Positions 15,910-24,475 of a stretch of DNA of 64,000 nt are shown one piece after another (positions within the stretch are counted from its first letter, which is position 1; the number at the start of each line of letters is the position of its first letter). Source of the stretch: an uncultured Oscillospiraceae bacterium (GTDB lineage: Bacteria > Bacillota > Clostridia > Oscillospirales > Oscillospiraceae). The stretch lies in contig CAKTMO010000004.1 in assembly GCA_934573935.1 (NCBI GenBank), positions 1 through 64,000 on the forward strand. The letters run 5' to 3'. The position numbers and the translations under genes were made by a program. The notes under the pieces are model-generated. The model worked only from the letters and a program-made list of their open reading frames with translations. It was not told the DNA's origin and ran no database searches.

Positions 15910-17043
15910 TCAAGCGTGGCCCTTGAAGCCCTCGTACTGGGAAACGTTGTCGCGGCCAACGATCCAGGTGGGCTGATACTCACCGGAGCCGACCTCATAG
16001 TTCCAGTCGCCGGACAGGTACTGCTCCATCTTCTCGATGACGTCCTGCATCATCTTGGGGGAGAAGTACATGCTCATCATGTCGTCGAAGTACTTGTTGG
16101 CCAGCTCGGACTGAGCGGCGGTACCGGCCATCACGTCATACAGCTCCTGCATGCCGCCGATAGCGGAGATGTAAACCTCCATCTGCTCCAGATCGGCCAG
16201 AGTGGCCTCGGAAGCGCCGGCCTCCAGATAGTTCAGCACGCCGAAGGTCATTTCATCGTCCATGGAGTAGATGTACAGCTTGTTGCCATTGGCCTTGGCT
16301 GCGGCAACGATCTCATCCAGTTTCTGCTCGATGTAGTCGTAAGCGCCGTCAGCAGACCAGTTGCAGACCACGGAATAGGTGTTGAACACGGCGTCCAGAG
16401 CGGCGTCGTCCCAGGTCTCGGTGGTCTTGAAGCTCTCGCCCAGGGCCTTGTCGGAATACTCGATCTCGCCCTTCAGGAACTGGCGGAAGCCCTCTTCACG
16501 GCGGGAGCAAACGGTACCGTTGTCGCCGTACAGAGTCACGACGGTGTCGCCGGGCTTCATGCCGTTCTTCTGCAGCCAGTAAGCGATACCGGCGCCGCAC
16601 TGCCAGTTATCACCGGAGGCGTTCAGAATGGCGTACTGCTCGGTGGCCTCAATGATACGGTCGAAGGAGATGAAGGGGATACCTTCGGCATACAGGGCCT
16701 CCTGGCCGGCCTGGGCGGAATCGTCCAGCGCCATCATGACCACGCCCACCGCGTCGCCGTTGGCGATAATGGTGTTGACCTGGTCAACCTGCTCCTCACC
16801 GGAAGAAGCGGGCATGTACACAGCCTTGTACGTACCGGCGTCGGTGATCTCCTTGCACTTGGCCTCGGCGTAGGCGCCGGCCTGTGCGGTCCAGCCGTGG
16901 TCAGGGGTGGGGCCCATCACGTAGATGGTGTTGCCGTCTCCGGCATTGGTGTTGTTGTCCTGGCTGTCGCCGTTGCCGCCGCCGCAGGCGACCAGCGTCA
17001 GCGCCATAGCCAAAGCCAGGATCAGCGCGATCATCTTTTTCAT
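15910..17043 (-). CDS. sugar ABC transporter substrate-binding lipoprotein
   Basis: A 377-residue periplasmic-binding-type lipoprotein. The signal peptide ends in LVAC with Cys20, a Gly/Asn-rich linker follows, and then comes the type I fold used by ribose, galactose and xylose binders: YVMGPTPDHGWTAQAGAYAE, the VDQVNTIIANGDAVGVVMMA strand-helix, and ISFDRIIEATEQYAILNASG. Relatives with an IYVMGPTPDHGWT start bind diverse sugars, so the substrate is open. First transporter gene in the operon; it has GGAGG ahead of the start. Confidence 0.92.
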   Translation of the reverse strand: MKKMIALILALAMALTLVACGGGNGDSQDNNTNAGDGNTIYVMGPTPDHGWTAQAGAYAEAKCKEITDAGTYKAVYMPASSGEEQVDQVNTIIANGDAVGVVMMALDDSAQAGQEALYAEGIPFISFDRIIEATEQYAILNASGDNWQCGAGIAYWLQKNGMKPGDTVVTLYGDNGTVCSRREEGFRQFLKGEIEYSDKALGESFKTTETWDDAALDAVFNTYSVVCNWSADGAYDYIEQKLDEIVAAAKANGNKLYIYSMDDEMTFGVLNYLEAGASEATLADLEQMEVYISAIGGMQELYDVMAGTAAQSELANKYFDDMMSMYFSPKMMQDVIEKMEQYLSGDWNYEVGSGEYQPTWIVGRDNVSQYEGFKGHA

Positions 17044-17116
17044 GCAATTTCCTCCAAAATAAATTATTATATAATACCTGCTGACACAGGCACTATATCG
17101 TTGTCACGGCCGCGCC

Positions 17117-18154
17117 TTACAGCGCCACGGCCTTCTCCGCCTCCGCCGAGCGCAGGCAGGCGAACACCGCCCGCATGGAGCGCACGATATCCTCCGCGTC
17201 CAGAATACTGGGGCGGCCCTCCTCCACGGCGGCCACGAACTCGTCGATGACGCCGGAGGACGCCTGCTGGGCGTCGTCATTGGTCTGCAGCCGGTCCAGA
17301 GCGTACAGCACCTGGGTGCCGTCGGCGTTGACGATCTTCAGCGAGTACTGGGGATCGGCATAGAGCTTCATGATGCCCTTTTCGCAGAACAGCGTCGTGG
17401 CGTTGCACTCCTCGCCGTAGTGGGTCCAGCTGGTGGTGACGGTGCCCATGGCGCCGTTGGCAAAGGTCAGCACCTCCACGGAGTTGTCGTCCACCTCGAT
17501 GGGCGTGCCGTCGGGGAACTTCTTGTCCAGCACCTTCATATTGGAATAGACCGATGTGATCTCCGATCCGATCAGATACCGCATCAGGTCGATCTTGTGG
17601 ATGCCCAGATCCGCCATGGAGCCGAAGGACGCGCTGGCCTTCTTGAAGAACCAGGTGTTGGCGCTCTTGTCCATGCTCCACATCTCCGGCCCCTTGTGGC
17701 CAAAGGTGGTCTGGAAGGTGATGACGCGGCCCATAGCGCCGCTGGCCAGGATCTCCTTGGCCTTCTTGTGGGCGGGAGCCAGCCGCTGGTTGTGGCCGAT
17801 CATCAGCCGCTTGCCGCTCTCCCTGGCGGCGGCCACCATGGCCTCGCACTCCTCCAGCGAGACAGCCATGGGCTTTTCACACAGCACATGCTTGCCGGCT
17901 TTCAGCGCCTTAATGCTGATCTCGGCGTGGAAGGCATTGGCCATGCATACGGATACGGCGTCGATCTCCGGATCAGCCAGCAGCTCGTCCACACCCGCGT
18001 ATACCTTGCCGCCATACAGATCCACCAGCGCCTGAGCCCGTTCGGGGATCAGATCGTAAAAGCCCCTGATCTCCACATCGCTGTTGTGGAAATACTCATA
18101 CCCGTGCCGCTGCTTGGCGATAGAGCCGCAGCCAATGATACCAACCTTCAACAT
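17117..18154 (-). CDS. Gfo/Idh/MocA-family oxidoreductase
   Basis: A 345-residue NAD(P)-dependent dehydrogenase. The N-terminal Rossmann fold opens MLKVGIIGCGSIAKQRH, CEKPMAVSLEECEAM supplies the family's EKP motif, and the C-terminal half includes GSMADLGIHKIDLMRYLIG with the catalytic-region Asp and His. I place the start at ATG 18152-18154, nine bases after AAAAGGAG; a TTG two codons earlier is less likely. It lies 25 bases after the LacI gene and ahead of the transporter genes. With the divergent isomerase it should act on the imported sugar or polyol, for example an inositol or a keto-sugar. Confidence 0.92.
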   Translation of the reverse strand: MLKVGIIGCGSIAKQRHGYEYFHNSDVEIRGFYDLIPERAQALVDLYGGKVYAGVDELLADPEIDAVSVCMANAFHAEISIKALKAGKHVLCEKPMAVSLEECEAMVAAARESGKRLMIGHNQRLAPAHKKAKEILASGAMGRVITFQTTFGHKGPEMWSMDKSANTWFFKKASASFGSMADLGIHKIDLMRYLIGSEITSVYSNMKVLDKKFPDGTPIEVDDNSVEVLTFANGAMGTVTTSWTHYGEECNATTLFCEKGIMKLYADPQYSLKIVNADGTQVLYALDRLQTNDDAQQASSGVIDEFVAAVEEGRPSILDAEDIVRSMRAVFACLRSAEAEKAVAL

Positions 18155-18179
18155 GTGCAATCGCTCCTTTTCGATGATG

Positions 18180-19190
18180 TTATCCTTCCTTCTCCGCCGC
18201 CACCGACTCGCGTATCACCAGCCTGTGGGGCAGGAATGTATGTGTATGAGAGACCTTCTCGCCACCCAGCATCCGCAGCAGCAGCCGCAGGCTCACCTGC
18301 CCCATCTCGTAGCAGGGCTGGGCCACCGTGGTCAGGTGGGGGTGGAACATGGTGGTGTAATCCACATCGTCAAACCCCGTCACCGACAGATCCTCCGGCA
18401 CCTGCAGTCCCATGTCGTGGGCGCGGGAGATCACGCTCAGCGCCAGAATGTCCGACACGCAGAACACCGCCGTAGGCCGCGGCTGGGCCGTCAGCAGCCG
18501 CTTCGCCGCCGCCAAACCGGAGGCAAAGGAATAATCCGCATCCGCCAGCGCCACCAGCTCGTCTCCGCAGGGCAGTCCCGCCTCCGCCAACGCGTCGCAG
18601 TACCCCTGCCGCCGCTGCTGGGTGGAGATAAAGTCGTTGTCCGCGCTCAGCAGCGCCACGCGGCGGTGGCCCTGCCCGATCAGATACCGCACCGTTTCCG
18701 CGGCGGCGGTGTAGTTGTCGATGGACACCGTGGGCTGCTGGATCTCCGGCACGTACTCGCAGCACTGCACGATGGGATAGTGCTGCGCATATTCCCGCAG
18801 CAGCGGGTTGTTCTTCCGGCAGCCCAGAAAGATGGCGCCGTCCGCCCGATGGGCGTCCAGCATCTTCAAAAACCGCTCCTCATTCTCCGCCTGTCCGCCG
18901 GTGTTGCAGATCAGTACGCTGTAGGCGCAGTCGTGGGCCAGATCGCCGATCCCCGTCAGAATGCTGGAGTAATAGGGGTTGGAAAAGTTGGGGGCCAGGG
19001 TCAGTATCACGCGGCTCTCGCTGCGGCGCAGGTTGCGGGCGGACTGGTTGGGGATGTAGTCCAGCTCCCGTATGGCCGCCATCACCCGCTGGGCGGTGGC
19101 CGGCTTCACCGACTCGCTGTTGTTCAGCACCCGCGACACTGTGGCGACGGAAACACCGGCATATCTCGCTACCTCTCCGATCGTCACCAT
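18180..19190 (-). CDS. LacI-family transcriptional repressor
   Basis: A 336-residue regulator. The N-terminal helix-turn-helix MVTIGEVARYAGVSVATVSR and hinge RRSESRVILTLAPNF are classical LacI. The rest is a sugar-binding type I fold with DGAIFLG, RRVALLSADNDF and SVTGFDDVDY. The start at 19188-19190 has GGAGG seven bases upstream. It is first in the operon, behind a promoter with a perfect 22-bp inverted repeat just after the -10, so it very likely represses itself and the following oxidoreductase and transporter. The effector should be the transported sugar or its product. Confidence 0.93.
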   Translation of the reverse strand: MVTIGEVARYAGVSVATVSRVLNNSESVKPATAQRVMAAIRELDYIPNQSARNLRRSESRVILTLAPNFSNPYYSSILTGIGDLAHDCAYSVLICNTGGQAENEERFLKMLDAHRADGAIFLGCRKNNPLLREYAQHYPIVQCCEYVPEIQQPTVSIDNYTAAAETVRYLIGQGHRRVALLSADNDFISTQQRRQGYCDALAEAGLPCGDELVALADADYSFASGLAAAKRLLTAQPRPTAVFCVSDILALSVISRAHDMGLQVPEDLSVTGFDDVDYTTMFHPHLTTVAQPCYEMGQVSLRLLLRMLGGEKVSHTHTFLPHRLVIRESVAAEKEG

Positions 19191-19215
19191 GCAGGGGCCT
19201 CCGTTTCCTGAGTTG

Positions 19216-19237
19216 AAAATGTAATCCATTACATTTT
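19216..19237 (-). promoter_or_regulatory. LacI-type operator
   Basis: Perfect inverted repeat AAAATGTAAT-N2-ATTACATTTT, placed roughly +4 to +25 relative to the expected transcription start of the lacI operon. Confidence 0.75.
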
Positions 19238-19247
19238 TCACATGTTT

Positions 19248-19277
19248 ATCATACCAGCCCCGACCGTCCCGTGTCAA
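19248..19277 (-). promoter_or_regulatory. promoter of the lacI sugar operon
   Basis: TTGACA and TATGAT on the minus strand with an 18-base spacer. Confidence 0.75.
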
Positions 19278-19379
19278 GGAATATGGTCAAATCGTGAAAA
19301 TTTTCAGCCCTTTCGCCAATAACCCCCCACTGCTTTCCGGCGCTTTGCACAATCCTGAAATCAGTACCCCGTTTCACTC

Positions 19380-19408
19380 TTGACAAAGCCGCGGATTGTG
19401 ATTACCTT
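19380..19408 (+). promoter_or_regulatory. promoter of the sugar isomerase gene
   Basis: TTGACA with a 17-base spacer to TACCTT. The poor -10 hints at activation. I do not see a copy of the 19216 operator here. Confidence 0.5.
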
Positions 19409-19452
19409 TATGAGTGATAAAAAGCATTTGCTTGCGAAAGGAGCATATTACC

Positions 19453-20373
19453 ATGAAAATGGGCCTTGTTACCGCCATACTGGAGCAATACGGCTATGAA
19501 AAAATGATCGACACCGTCTCTGAGATGGGCTTTGCCTGTGTCGAGGTGGCCTGCTGGCCCGCCGGAAAGGCGGAGCGCCGCTACGCCGGCGTCAGTCATA
19601 TCGATGTGGAGCGCGTGTGTCAGGACGCCGACTACGCCCGCCATATTCTGGACTACGCTGCCGCTCACCATGTGGAGATCTCCGCCCTGGCCTTCTACCC
19701 CAACACCATGGACGGCGACCTGCAAAAGCGGCACACCAATGTGGAGCACCTGAAAAACGTCATCCGCGCCAGCGCCAGACTGGGCGTCAATATGGTCACC
19801 ACCTTCATCGGCCGCGACCAGACCAAAACCGTGGACGAAAATCTGGAGCTGGTCAAGGAGGTCTGGCCCCCCATCATCGCGCTGGCGGAGGAGCTGGGCG
19901 TGAAGATCGCCATCGAGAACTGCCCCATGCTCTTCGGCCCCGACCAGTGGCCCGGTGGCCAGAATCTGATGACCACCCCTCCCCTCTGGCACAAGGTCTT
20001 CGACATCCTGCCCAGCAAGAATCTGGGCATCAACTACGATCCCAGCCACTTCGTCTGGCAGATGATCGACTATATCAAGCCCCTGTACGAGTTCAAGGAT
20101 AAGATCTTCCACGTCCATTACAAGGATATCAAGCTCTATCCCGAAAAGCTGGCCCGGGTGGGCGTCATGGCCTATCCCCTGGACTTCATGTCCCCCAAGC
20201 TGCCCGGCCTGGGCGATGTGGATTGGGGCAAGTTTGTCTCCGCCCTTACCGATATCGGTTATGACAGCTTCACCTGTATCGAGGTGGAGGACAAAGCCTT
20301 TGAAGGCAGCGAGGAGGCTGTCCTCAACTCCCTGCGTCTGAGCAAGCGCTATCTGGAGCAGTTCGTCATCTGA
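19453..20373 (+). CDS. sugar phosphate isomerase/epimerase family protein
   Basis: A 306-residue TIM-barrel protein of the xylose-isomerase-like/AP endonuclease 2 superfamily. Likely metal ligands sit in IAIENCPM (Glu), NYDPSHFVWQMID (Asp, His), HVHYKD (His) and CIEVED (Glu), in the family's order. This group includes inosose isomerases, hydroxypyruvate isomerases and sugar epimerases. AAAGGAG precedes the ATG at 19453. It is transcribed away from the lacI operon across a 262-base gap, so a joint role in catabolism of the imported sugar is likely. Confidence 0.88.
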   Translation: MKMGLVTAILEQYGYEKMIDTVSEMGFACVEVACWPAGKAERRYAGVSHIDVERVCQDADYARHILDYAAAHHVEISALAFYPNTMDGDLQKRHTNVEHLKNVIRASARLGVNMVTTFIGRDQTKTVDENLELVKEVWPPIIALAEELGVKIAIENCPMLFGPDQWPGGQNLMTTPPLWHKVFDILPSKNLGINYDPSHFVWQMIDYIKPLYEFKDKIFHVHYKDIKLYPEKLARVGVMAYPLDFMSPKLPGLGDVDWGKFVSALTDIGYDSFTCIEVEDKAFEGSEEAVLNSLRLSKRYLEQFVI

Positions 20374-20390
20374 TCCGCCGCACCGATCGA

Positions 20391-20435
20391 AAAGGCCCGT
20401 TATGGCCCCTTTTACGGGGTCCATAACGGGCCTTT
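20391..20435. terminator. terminator of the sugar isomerase gene
   Basis: AAAGGCCCGTTATGG and CCATAACGGGCCTTT form a 15-bp perfect stem with an inner GC stem. Confidence 0.8.
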
Positions 20436-20474
20436 ATGTACCATTTCTGTACCTATAACCGCCCTTTATGTACC
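20431..20474. repeat. direct repeats CCTTTATGTACC
   Basis: CCTTTATGTACC occurs at 20431-20442 and 20463-20474, exactly 32 bases apart (about three helical turns), with a partial TGTACC at 20448-20453 between them. It lies 42 bases upstream of the flippase -35. Confidence 0.5.
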
Positions 20475-20515
20475 GATAATTCCCCCATTTTTTCCTCATT
20501 TTGGCAACTCATGCC

Positions 20516-20544
20516 TTTACACGCCAGTCAAAACGGGGTATAAT
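20516..20544 (+). promoter_or_regulatory. promoter of the flippase-tetR operon
   Basis: TTTACA and TATAAT with a 17-base spacer, 32 bases before the start codon. Confidence 0.85.
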
Positions 20545-20576
20545 AATGTGTTGAATCGTGCAAAAGGAGCAACTAC

Positions 20577-22115
20577 ATGAAGATCAACCAGATCAAAGCG
20601 GGCGCCGTGCTCTCCTATCTCTCCATGGGATTGAGCACCATCATCTCGCTTGTCTATACCCCCATCATGCTGCAGCGGCTGGGGGAGAGCGAATTCGGCG
20701 TTTATCAGGCGGTGCTGCCCATCATCTCCTATCTGAACCTGCTGAGCTTCGGCCTGGGCAGCGCCTATGTACGGTACTACTCCCGCTTTCAGGCCGCGGG
20801 AGACAAGCGGGGCTGCGCCAAGCTGAACGGCATGTTCCTGATCACCTACCTCTTTCTCGGCGCGGCGGTGCTGGGCATCGGCTTCGGCCTGTCCTACTGC
20901 GATGTGATCTTCGGCAAAAAGCTGACCCCCGACGAGATCGCCCTGGCGGAAAAGCTGCTGCGGATCATGACGGTCAACGCCGCCCTCACCTTCCCCATCA
21001 GCGTGTTTGAGTCCCACGTCACCATCAACGAGCGGTATCTGTTCCAGAAGATCGTGGCCATGGGCAAGCAGGTGCTCAACCCCCTCATCATGATCCCCCT
21101 GCTGATCATCGGCTACCGCAGCGTGATGCTGACCATCGTGTCCCTGATCTTCACCATCCTCAGCGGCATCCTGAACATCGGCTATTGCCTGACGAAGCTG
21201 CGGATGCGCTTCTCCTTCCGGCACTATGACTTCCGGCTGATGCGGGAGATGTTCGGCTTTACGGTATATGTATTCATCGGCATCGTGGTGGACAACGTCA
21301 ACTGGTCCATCGACCGCCAGCTGCTGACATGGCTCCACGGCTCCGCCGCCGTCACGGTGTATACCATTGCCGCACAGCTGAATAACTATTTCCTGCTGTT
21401 CGGCAACGCCATCTCCAATGTGATGACGCCCCGCGTCCACCGGCTGGTGGCGGAGGGCGCCTCCATGCGGAAGCTGGACGCATTGTTCACCAAGGTGGGG
21501 CGGCTGCAGTTTATCCTGCTGTCCTGCATCTTTCTGGGCTTTGTGGCCATCGGCCAGCCCTTCGTGGTGCTGTGGGGCGGCGGCGAGCAGTTCCGCGTGG
21601 ACTACTGGACGGCGCTGCTGCTGTTCTTCGCCTGCCTGTGGACCAACGTTCAGACGGTGGGCATCGAGATCCAGCGGGCCAAGAACATGCACAAGTTCCG
21701 CTCGCTGACCTATCTGGGAGTGCTGGTGGGCAACATCCTCATCTCCATCCCCCTGTGCATGAAGTGGCAGGGCCTGGGCGCCGCCATCGGCACCGCCATT
21801 GCCACGCTGGTGGGCAACGTGTTTTTGATGAACTGGTACTATCACCGGCGCATCGGACTGGATATCCCCGCCTTCTGGCGGCACATCTTCCACCTGATCC
21901 CCTCCATGCTGCCACCGGCGGCAGCGGCGGTGCTGCTGGCTGTCTTTACCCACCCCACCACCTATTGGGAGCTGATCCCCCCCGGCTGCGCCTTTGTGGC
22001 GGTATACGGCATATCGGTGTGGCTGTTCGGCCTGAACCGTTATGAGCGCAGCCTTATCACTGGGCCGCTGCGGCGGCTGAGAAGACGCAAGGGAGGTGGC
22101 CGCCGTGCCTCGTAA
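20577..22115 (+). CDS. polysaccharide flippase (Wzx/MATE-like)
   Basis: A 512-residue protein of the polysaccharide biosynthesis/MurJ-MATE superfamily with about 12 to 14 hydrophobic segments. The N-terminus (IKAGAVLSYLSMGLSTIISL, then TPIMLQRLGESEFGVYQ) is the typical start of O-antigen-type flippases that move lipid-linked sugars across the membrane. Unusually, no glycosyltransferase or sugar-nucleotide gene lies nearby, so it is not part of a capsule cluster here. AAAGGAG precedes the start. It overlaps the following tetR gene by 11 bases, so the two are one operon. Confidence 0.88.
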   Translation: MKINQIKAGAVLSYLSMGLSTIISLVYTPIMLQRLGESEFGVYQAVLPIISYLNLLSFGLGSAYVRYYSRFQAAGDKRGCAKLNGMFLITYLFLGAAVLGIGFGLSYCDVIFGKKLTPDEIALAEKLLRIMTVNAALTFPISVFESHVTINERYLFQKIVAMGKQVLNPLIMIPLLIIGYRSVMLTIVSLIFTILSGILNIGYCLTKLRMRFSFRHYDFRLMREMFGFTVYVFIGIVVDNVNWSIDRQLLTWLHGSAAVTVYTIAAQLNNYFLLFGNAISNVMTPRVHRLVAEGASMRKLDALFTKVGRLQFILLSCIFLGFVAIGQPFVVLWGGGEQFRVDYWTALLLFFACLWTNVQTVGIEIQRAKNMHKFRSLTYLGVLVGNILISIPLCMKWQGLGAAIGTAIATLVGNVFLMNWYYHRRIGLDIPAFWRHIFHLIPSMLPPAAAAVLLAVFTHPTTYWELIPPGCAFVAVYGISVWLFGLNRYERSLITGPLRRLRRRKGGGRRAS

Positions 22116-22695
22116 ATCCGGACGCAACACCAAGGGACGCATCGTCTCCGCCGCCTGGAAGCTCTTTTATGAGCAGGGCTACGACAACACCACCGTGGAG
22201 GACATCATCTTCGAGTCCGAGACCTCCAAGGGCAGCTTTTACCACTATTTTGAGGGCAAGGACGCCCTGCTGGGCTCGCTGTCCATGATCTTTGACGAGA
22301 AGTACGAGGCGCTGCGGCAGGAGATGGATCCGGACATGCACGCGGTGGACAAGCTGCTGTACATGAATCACGAGCTGTTCACCATGATCGACAACACCGT
22401 CTCCGTGGAGCTGCTGGCCCGCCTGTTCTCCACCCAGCTGACCACCAAGGGCGAAAAGCACATGCTCAGCCGCGACCGTACCTATTTCAAGCTGCTGCAT
22501 CAGGTGGTGCGGCAGGGGCTGGAGCGGCAGGAGCTACGCGGCGACCTGACCGCCAACGAGATCATTAACGACTATGCTATGCTGGAGCATGGGCTGATGT
22601 ACGATTGGTGTCTGGCCGACGGCGGCTACTCTTTGGCACGGTACGCCGACCGCACCATGCCGACGTTTTTGGAGAATTATCGACGGAAAAACTAA
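22105..22695 (+). CDS. TetR-family transcriptional regulator
   Basis: A 196-residue regulator starting at GTG 22105-22107, eight bases after GGGAGG; an earlier GTG at 22096 would sit inside the ribosome site. The N-terminal domain GRIVSAAWKLFYEQGYDNTT, then VEDIIFESETSKGSFYHYF, is a canonical TetR helix-turn-helix. The C-terminal ligand domain is not assignable. It overlaps the flippase stop, implying coupled translation, and may regulate its own operon. The direct repeats at 20431-20474 are one candidate target, though TetR sites are usually inverted repeats. Confidence 0.92.
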   Translation: MPRKSGRNTKGRIVSAAWKLFYEQGYDNTTVEDIIFESETSKGSFYHYFEGKDALLGSLSMIFDEKYEALRQEMDPDMHAVDKLLYMNHELFTMIDNTVSVELLARLFSTQLTTKGEKHMLSRDRTYFKLLHQVVRQGLERQELRGDLTANEIINDYAMLEHGLMYDWCLADGGYSLARYADRTMPTFLENYRRKN

Positions 22696-22781
22696 AATTT
22701 ATTTTTTCGTCTTCTGTTTGATTCACAAAACGTCTATTGCACTTTTCTTTTATTTCAGCGTCTAAATTGAATCAATATCTA

Positions 22782-22813
22782 AACGGGGTATAGAATTCAT
22801 TCTATACCCCGTT
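22782..22813. terminator. perfect hairpin upstream of putP
   Basis: AACGGGGTATAGAA and TTCTATACCCCGTT, a 14-bp stem with a four-base loop, followed by CTGTATTT. It is probably the terminator of the flippase-tetR operon. It ends only six bases before the putP -35, so a regulatory role is also possible. Confidence 0.6.
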
Positions 22814-22818
22814 CTGTA

Positions 22819-22847
22819 TTTACGTCTATAAAAAAGTATGCTATAGT
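22819..22847 (+). promoter_or_regulatory. putP promoter
   Basis: TTTACG and TATAGT with a 17-base spacer. Confidence 0.65.
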
Positions 22848-22880
22848 AGCGTTCGTTAGACGAAAGAGAGGTTCCAAAGT

Positions 22881-24431
22881 ATGACATCTGCACAAATTTG
22901 TATCATCATCGCCATTGCGGTGTATCTGATCGCTATGGTGTTCGTCGGCGTGGCGTACTCCCGCGCCAGCAAGGGCGGCGCGGACAGCTTCTATCTGGGC
23001 GGCCGCCAGCTGGGCCCCGTGGTCACGGCCATGAGCGCCGAGGCCAGCGACATGAGCTCCTGGCTGCTGATGGGTCTGCCCGGCGTGGCCTACTTCACCG
23101 GTATCGCCGACGCGGCGTGGACCGCCATCGGCCTGGCCCTGGGCACGTATCTGAACTTCCTGCTGGTGGCCAAGCGGCTGCGCATCTACTCTGCCGAGAT
23201 CAACGCCATCACCGTGCCGGAGTTCTTCTCCAAGCGCTTCAAGGATGACAAGAAGGTACTGCTGGGTATTTCCGCCCTGATCATTCTGATCTTCTTCATC
23301 CCCTACACTGCCTCCGGCTTTGCCGCCATCGGCAAGCTGTTCAACAGCCTGTTCGGCTTTGACTACATGGTCTCCATGCTGATCGGCGCGGCGGTGGTCA
23401 TCCTCTATACCATCATGGGCGGCTTCCTGGCCGTGTCCACCACCGACCTGATCCAGAGCATCGTTATGACCATCGCCCTGATCGTGGTGCTGGGCTTCGG
23501 CATCGAGGTGGCCGGCGGCTGGGGCGCTGTTACCGACAATGCCCGCTCCATCCCCGGCTATCTGAGTCTGGTGCAGATGACCGATATCTCCACCGGCGAG
23601 GTCACCGACTACGGCTTCATCAAGTCCCTGTCCATGCTGGCCTGGGGTCTGGGCTACTTCGGCATGCCCCACATCCTGCTGCGCTTCATGGGCATCAGCG
23701 ACGCCAAGAAGATCAAGATCTCCCGCCGCATCGGCAGCATCTGGGTGGTCATCTCCATGACCGTGGCCGTTACCATCGGCATCGTGGGTCTGGCTATGTC
23801 CCGCGTGGGCGAGATCGAGACCTTCGGCTCCTCCAGTGCCGCCGAGGCCGTTATCGTTAAGATCGCCGACCTGTTGAGCACCCACGGCGTGCTGGCCGCA
23901 CTGGCCGCCGGTCTGATCATCGCCGGTATTCTGGCCTCCACCATGTCCACGGCGGACAGCCAGCTGCTGGCCGCGTCCTCCAGCGTTTCCGAGGATCTGG
24001 TGAAGGAGGTCTTCGGCGTGAAGATGTCCAGCAAGGCCACCATGTGGGTGGCCCGCGTGACGGTCATCGCCATTTCCATTATCGCCGTGTTCCTGGCTCG
24101 CGACCCCAACAGCTCTGTGTTCACCATCGTGTCCTTCGCCTGGGCGGGCTTCGGCGCCACCTTCGCTCCCGCCATGCTGACGGCGCTGTTCTGGAAGCGC
24201 ACCACCAAGTGGGGCGTGCTGGCCGGTATGATCTCCGGCGGCGCCATGGTGTTCATCTGGAAGTATCTGGTGAAGACCATGGGCGGCGCGTGGGGTATCT
24301 ACGAGCTGCTGCCTGCCTTCATCGTGGCGCTGGCCTTCATCGTGGTGGTTTCCCTGCTGACCAAGGCTCCCGACGCCGACACCGTGGCCACCTTCGACAA
24401 GGTCAAGGTGGAGTGCAAGAACACCAAGTAA
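22881..24431 (+). CDS. putP: sodium/proline symporter
   Basis: A 516-residue sodium:solute symporter (SSF family) with about 13 membrane segments. The early block (DSFYLGGRQLGPVVTAMSAE, then ASDMSSWLLMGLPG) is the PutP proline-transporter signature and carries sodium-site serine and aspartate positions. LASTMSTADSQLLAASSSVSE provides the second conserved sodium-binding segment. It imports L-proline with sodium, as a nutrient, an osmolyte or a Stickland acceptor. AGAGAGG precedes the start. Monocistronic, with its own promoter and a strong terminator. Confidence 0.95.
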   Translation: MTSAQICIIIAIAVYLIAMVFVGVAYSRASKGGADSFYLGGRQLGPVVTAMSAEASDMSSWLLMGLPGVAYFTGIADAAWTAIGLALGTYLNFLLVAKRLRIYSAEINAITVPEFFSKRFKDDKKVLLGISALIILIFFIPYTASGFAAIGKLFNSLFGFDYMVSMLIGAAVVILYTIMGGFLAVSTTDLIQSIVMTIALIVVLGFGIEVAGGWGAVTDNARSIPGYLSLVQMTDISTGEVTDYGFIKSLSMLAWGLGYFGMPHILLRFMGISDAKKIKISRRIGSIWVVISMTVAVTIGIVGLAMSRVGEIETFGSSSAAEAVIVKIADLLSTHGVLAALAAGLIIAGILASTMSTADSQLLAASSSVSEDLVKEVFGVKMSSKATMWVARVTVIAISIIAVFLARDPNSSVFTIVSFAWAGFGATFAPAMLTALFWKRTTKWGVLAGMISGGAMVFIWKYLVKTMGGAWGIYELLPAFIVALAFIVVVSLLTKAPDADTVATFDKVKVECKNTK

Positions 24432-24442
24432 TCGTACATATG

Positions 24443-24475
24443 AAAAAATCCCCTGCTGACGCAGGGGATTTTTTT
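24443..24475. terminator. terminator between putP and DUF4097 gene
   Basis: AAAAATCCCCTGC-TGAC-GCAGGGGATTTTTTT, with T runs on both strands, serving two convergent genes. Confidence 0.92.
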
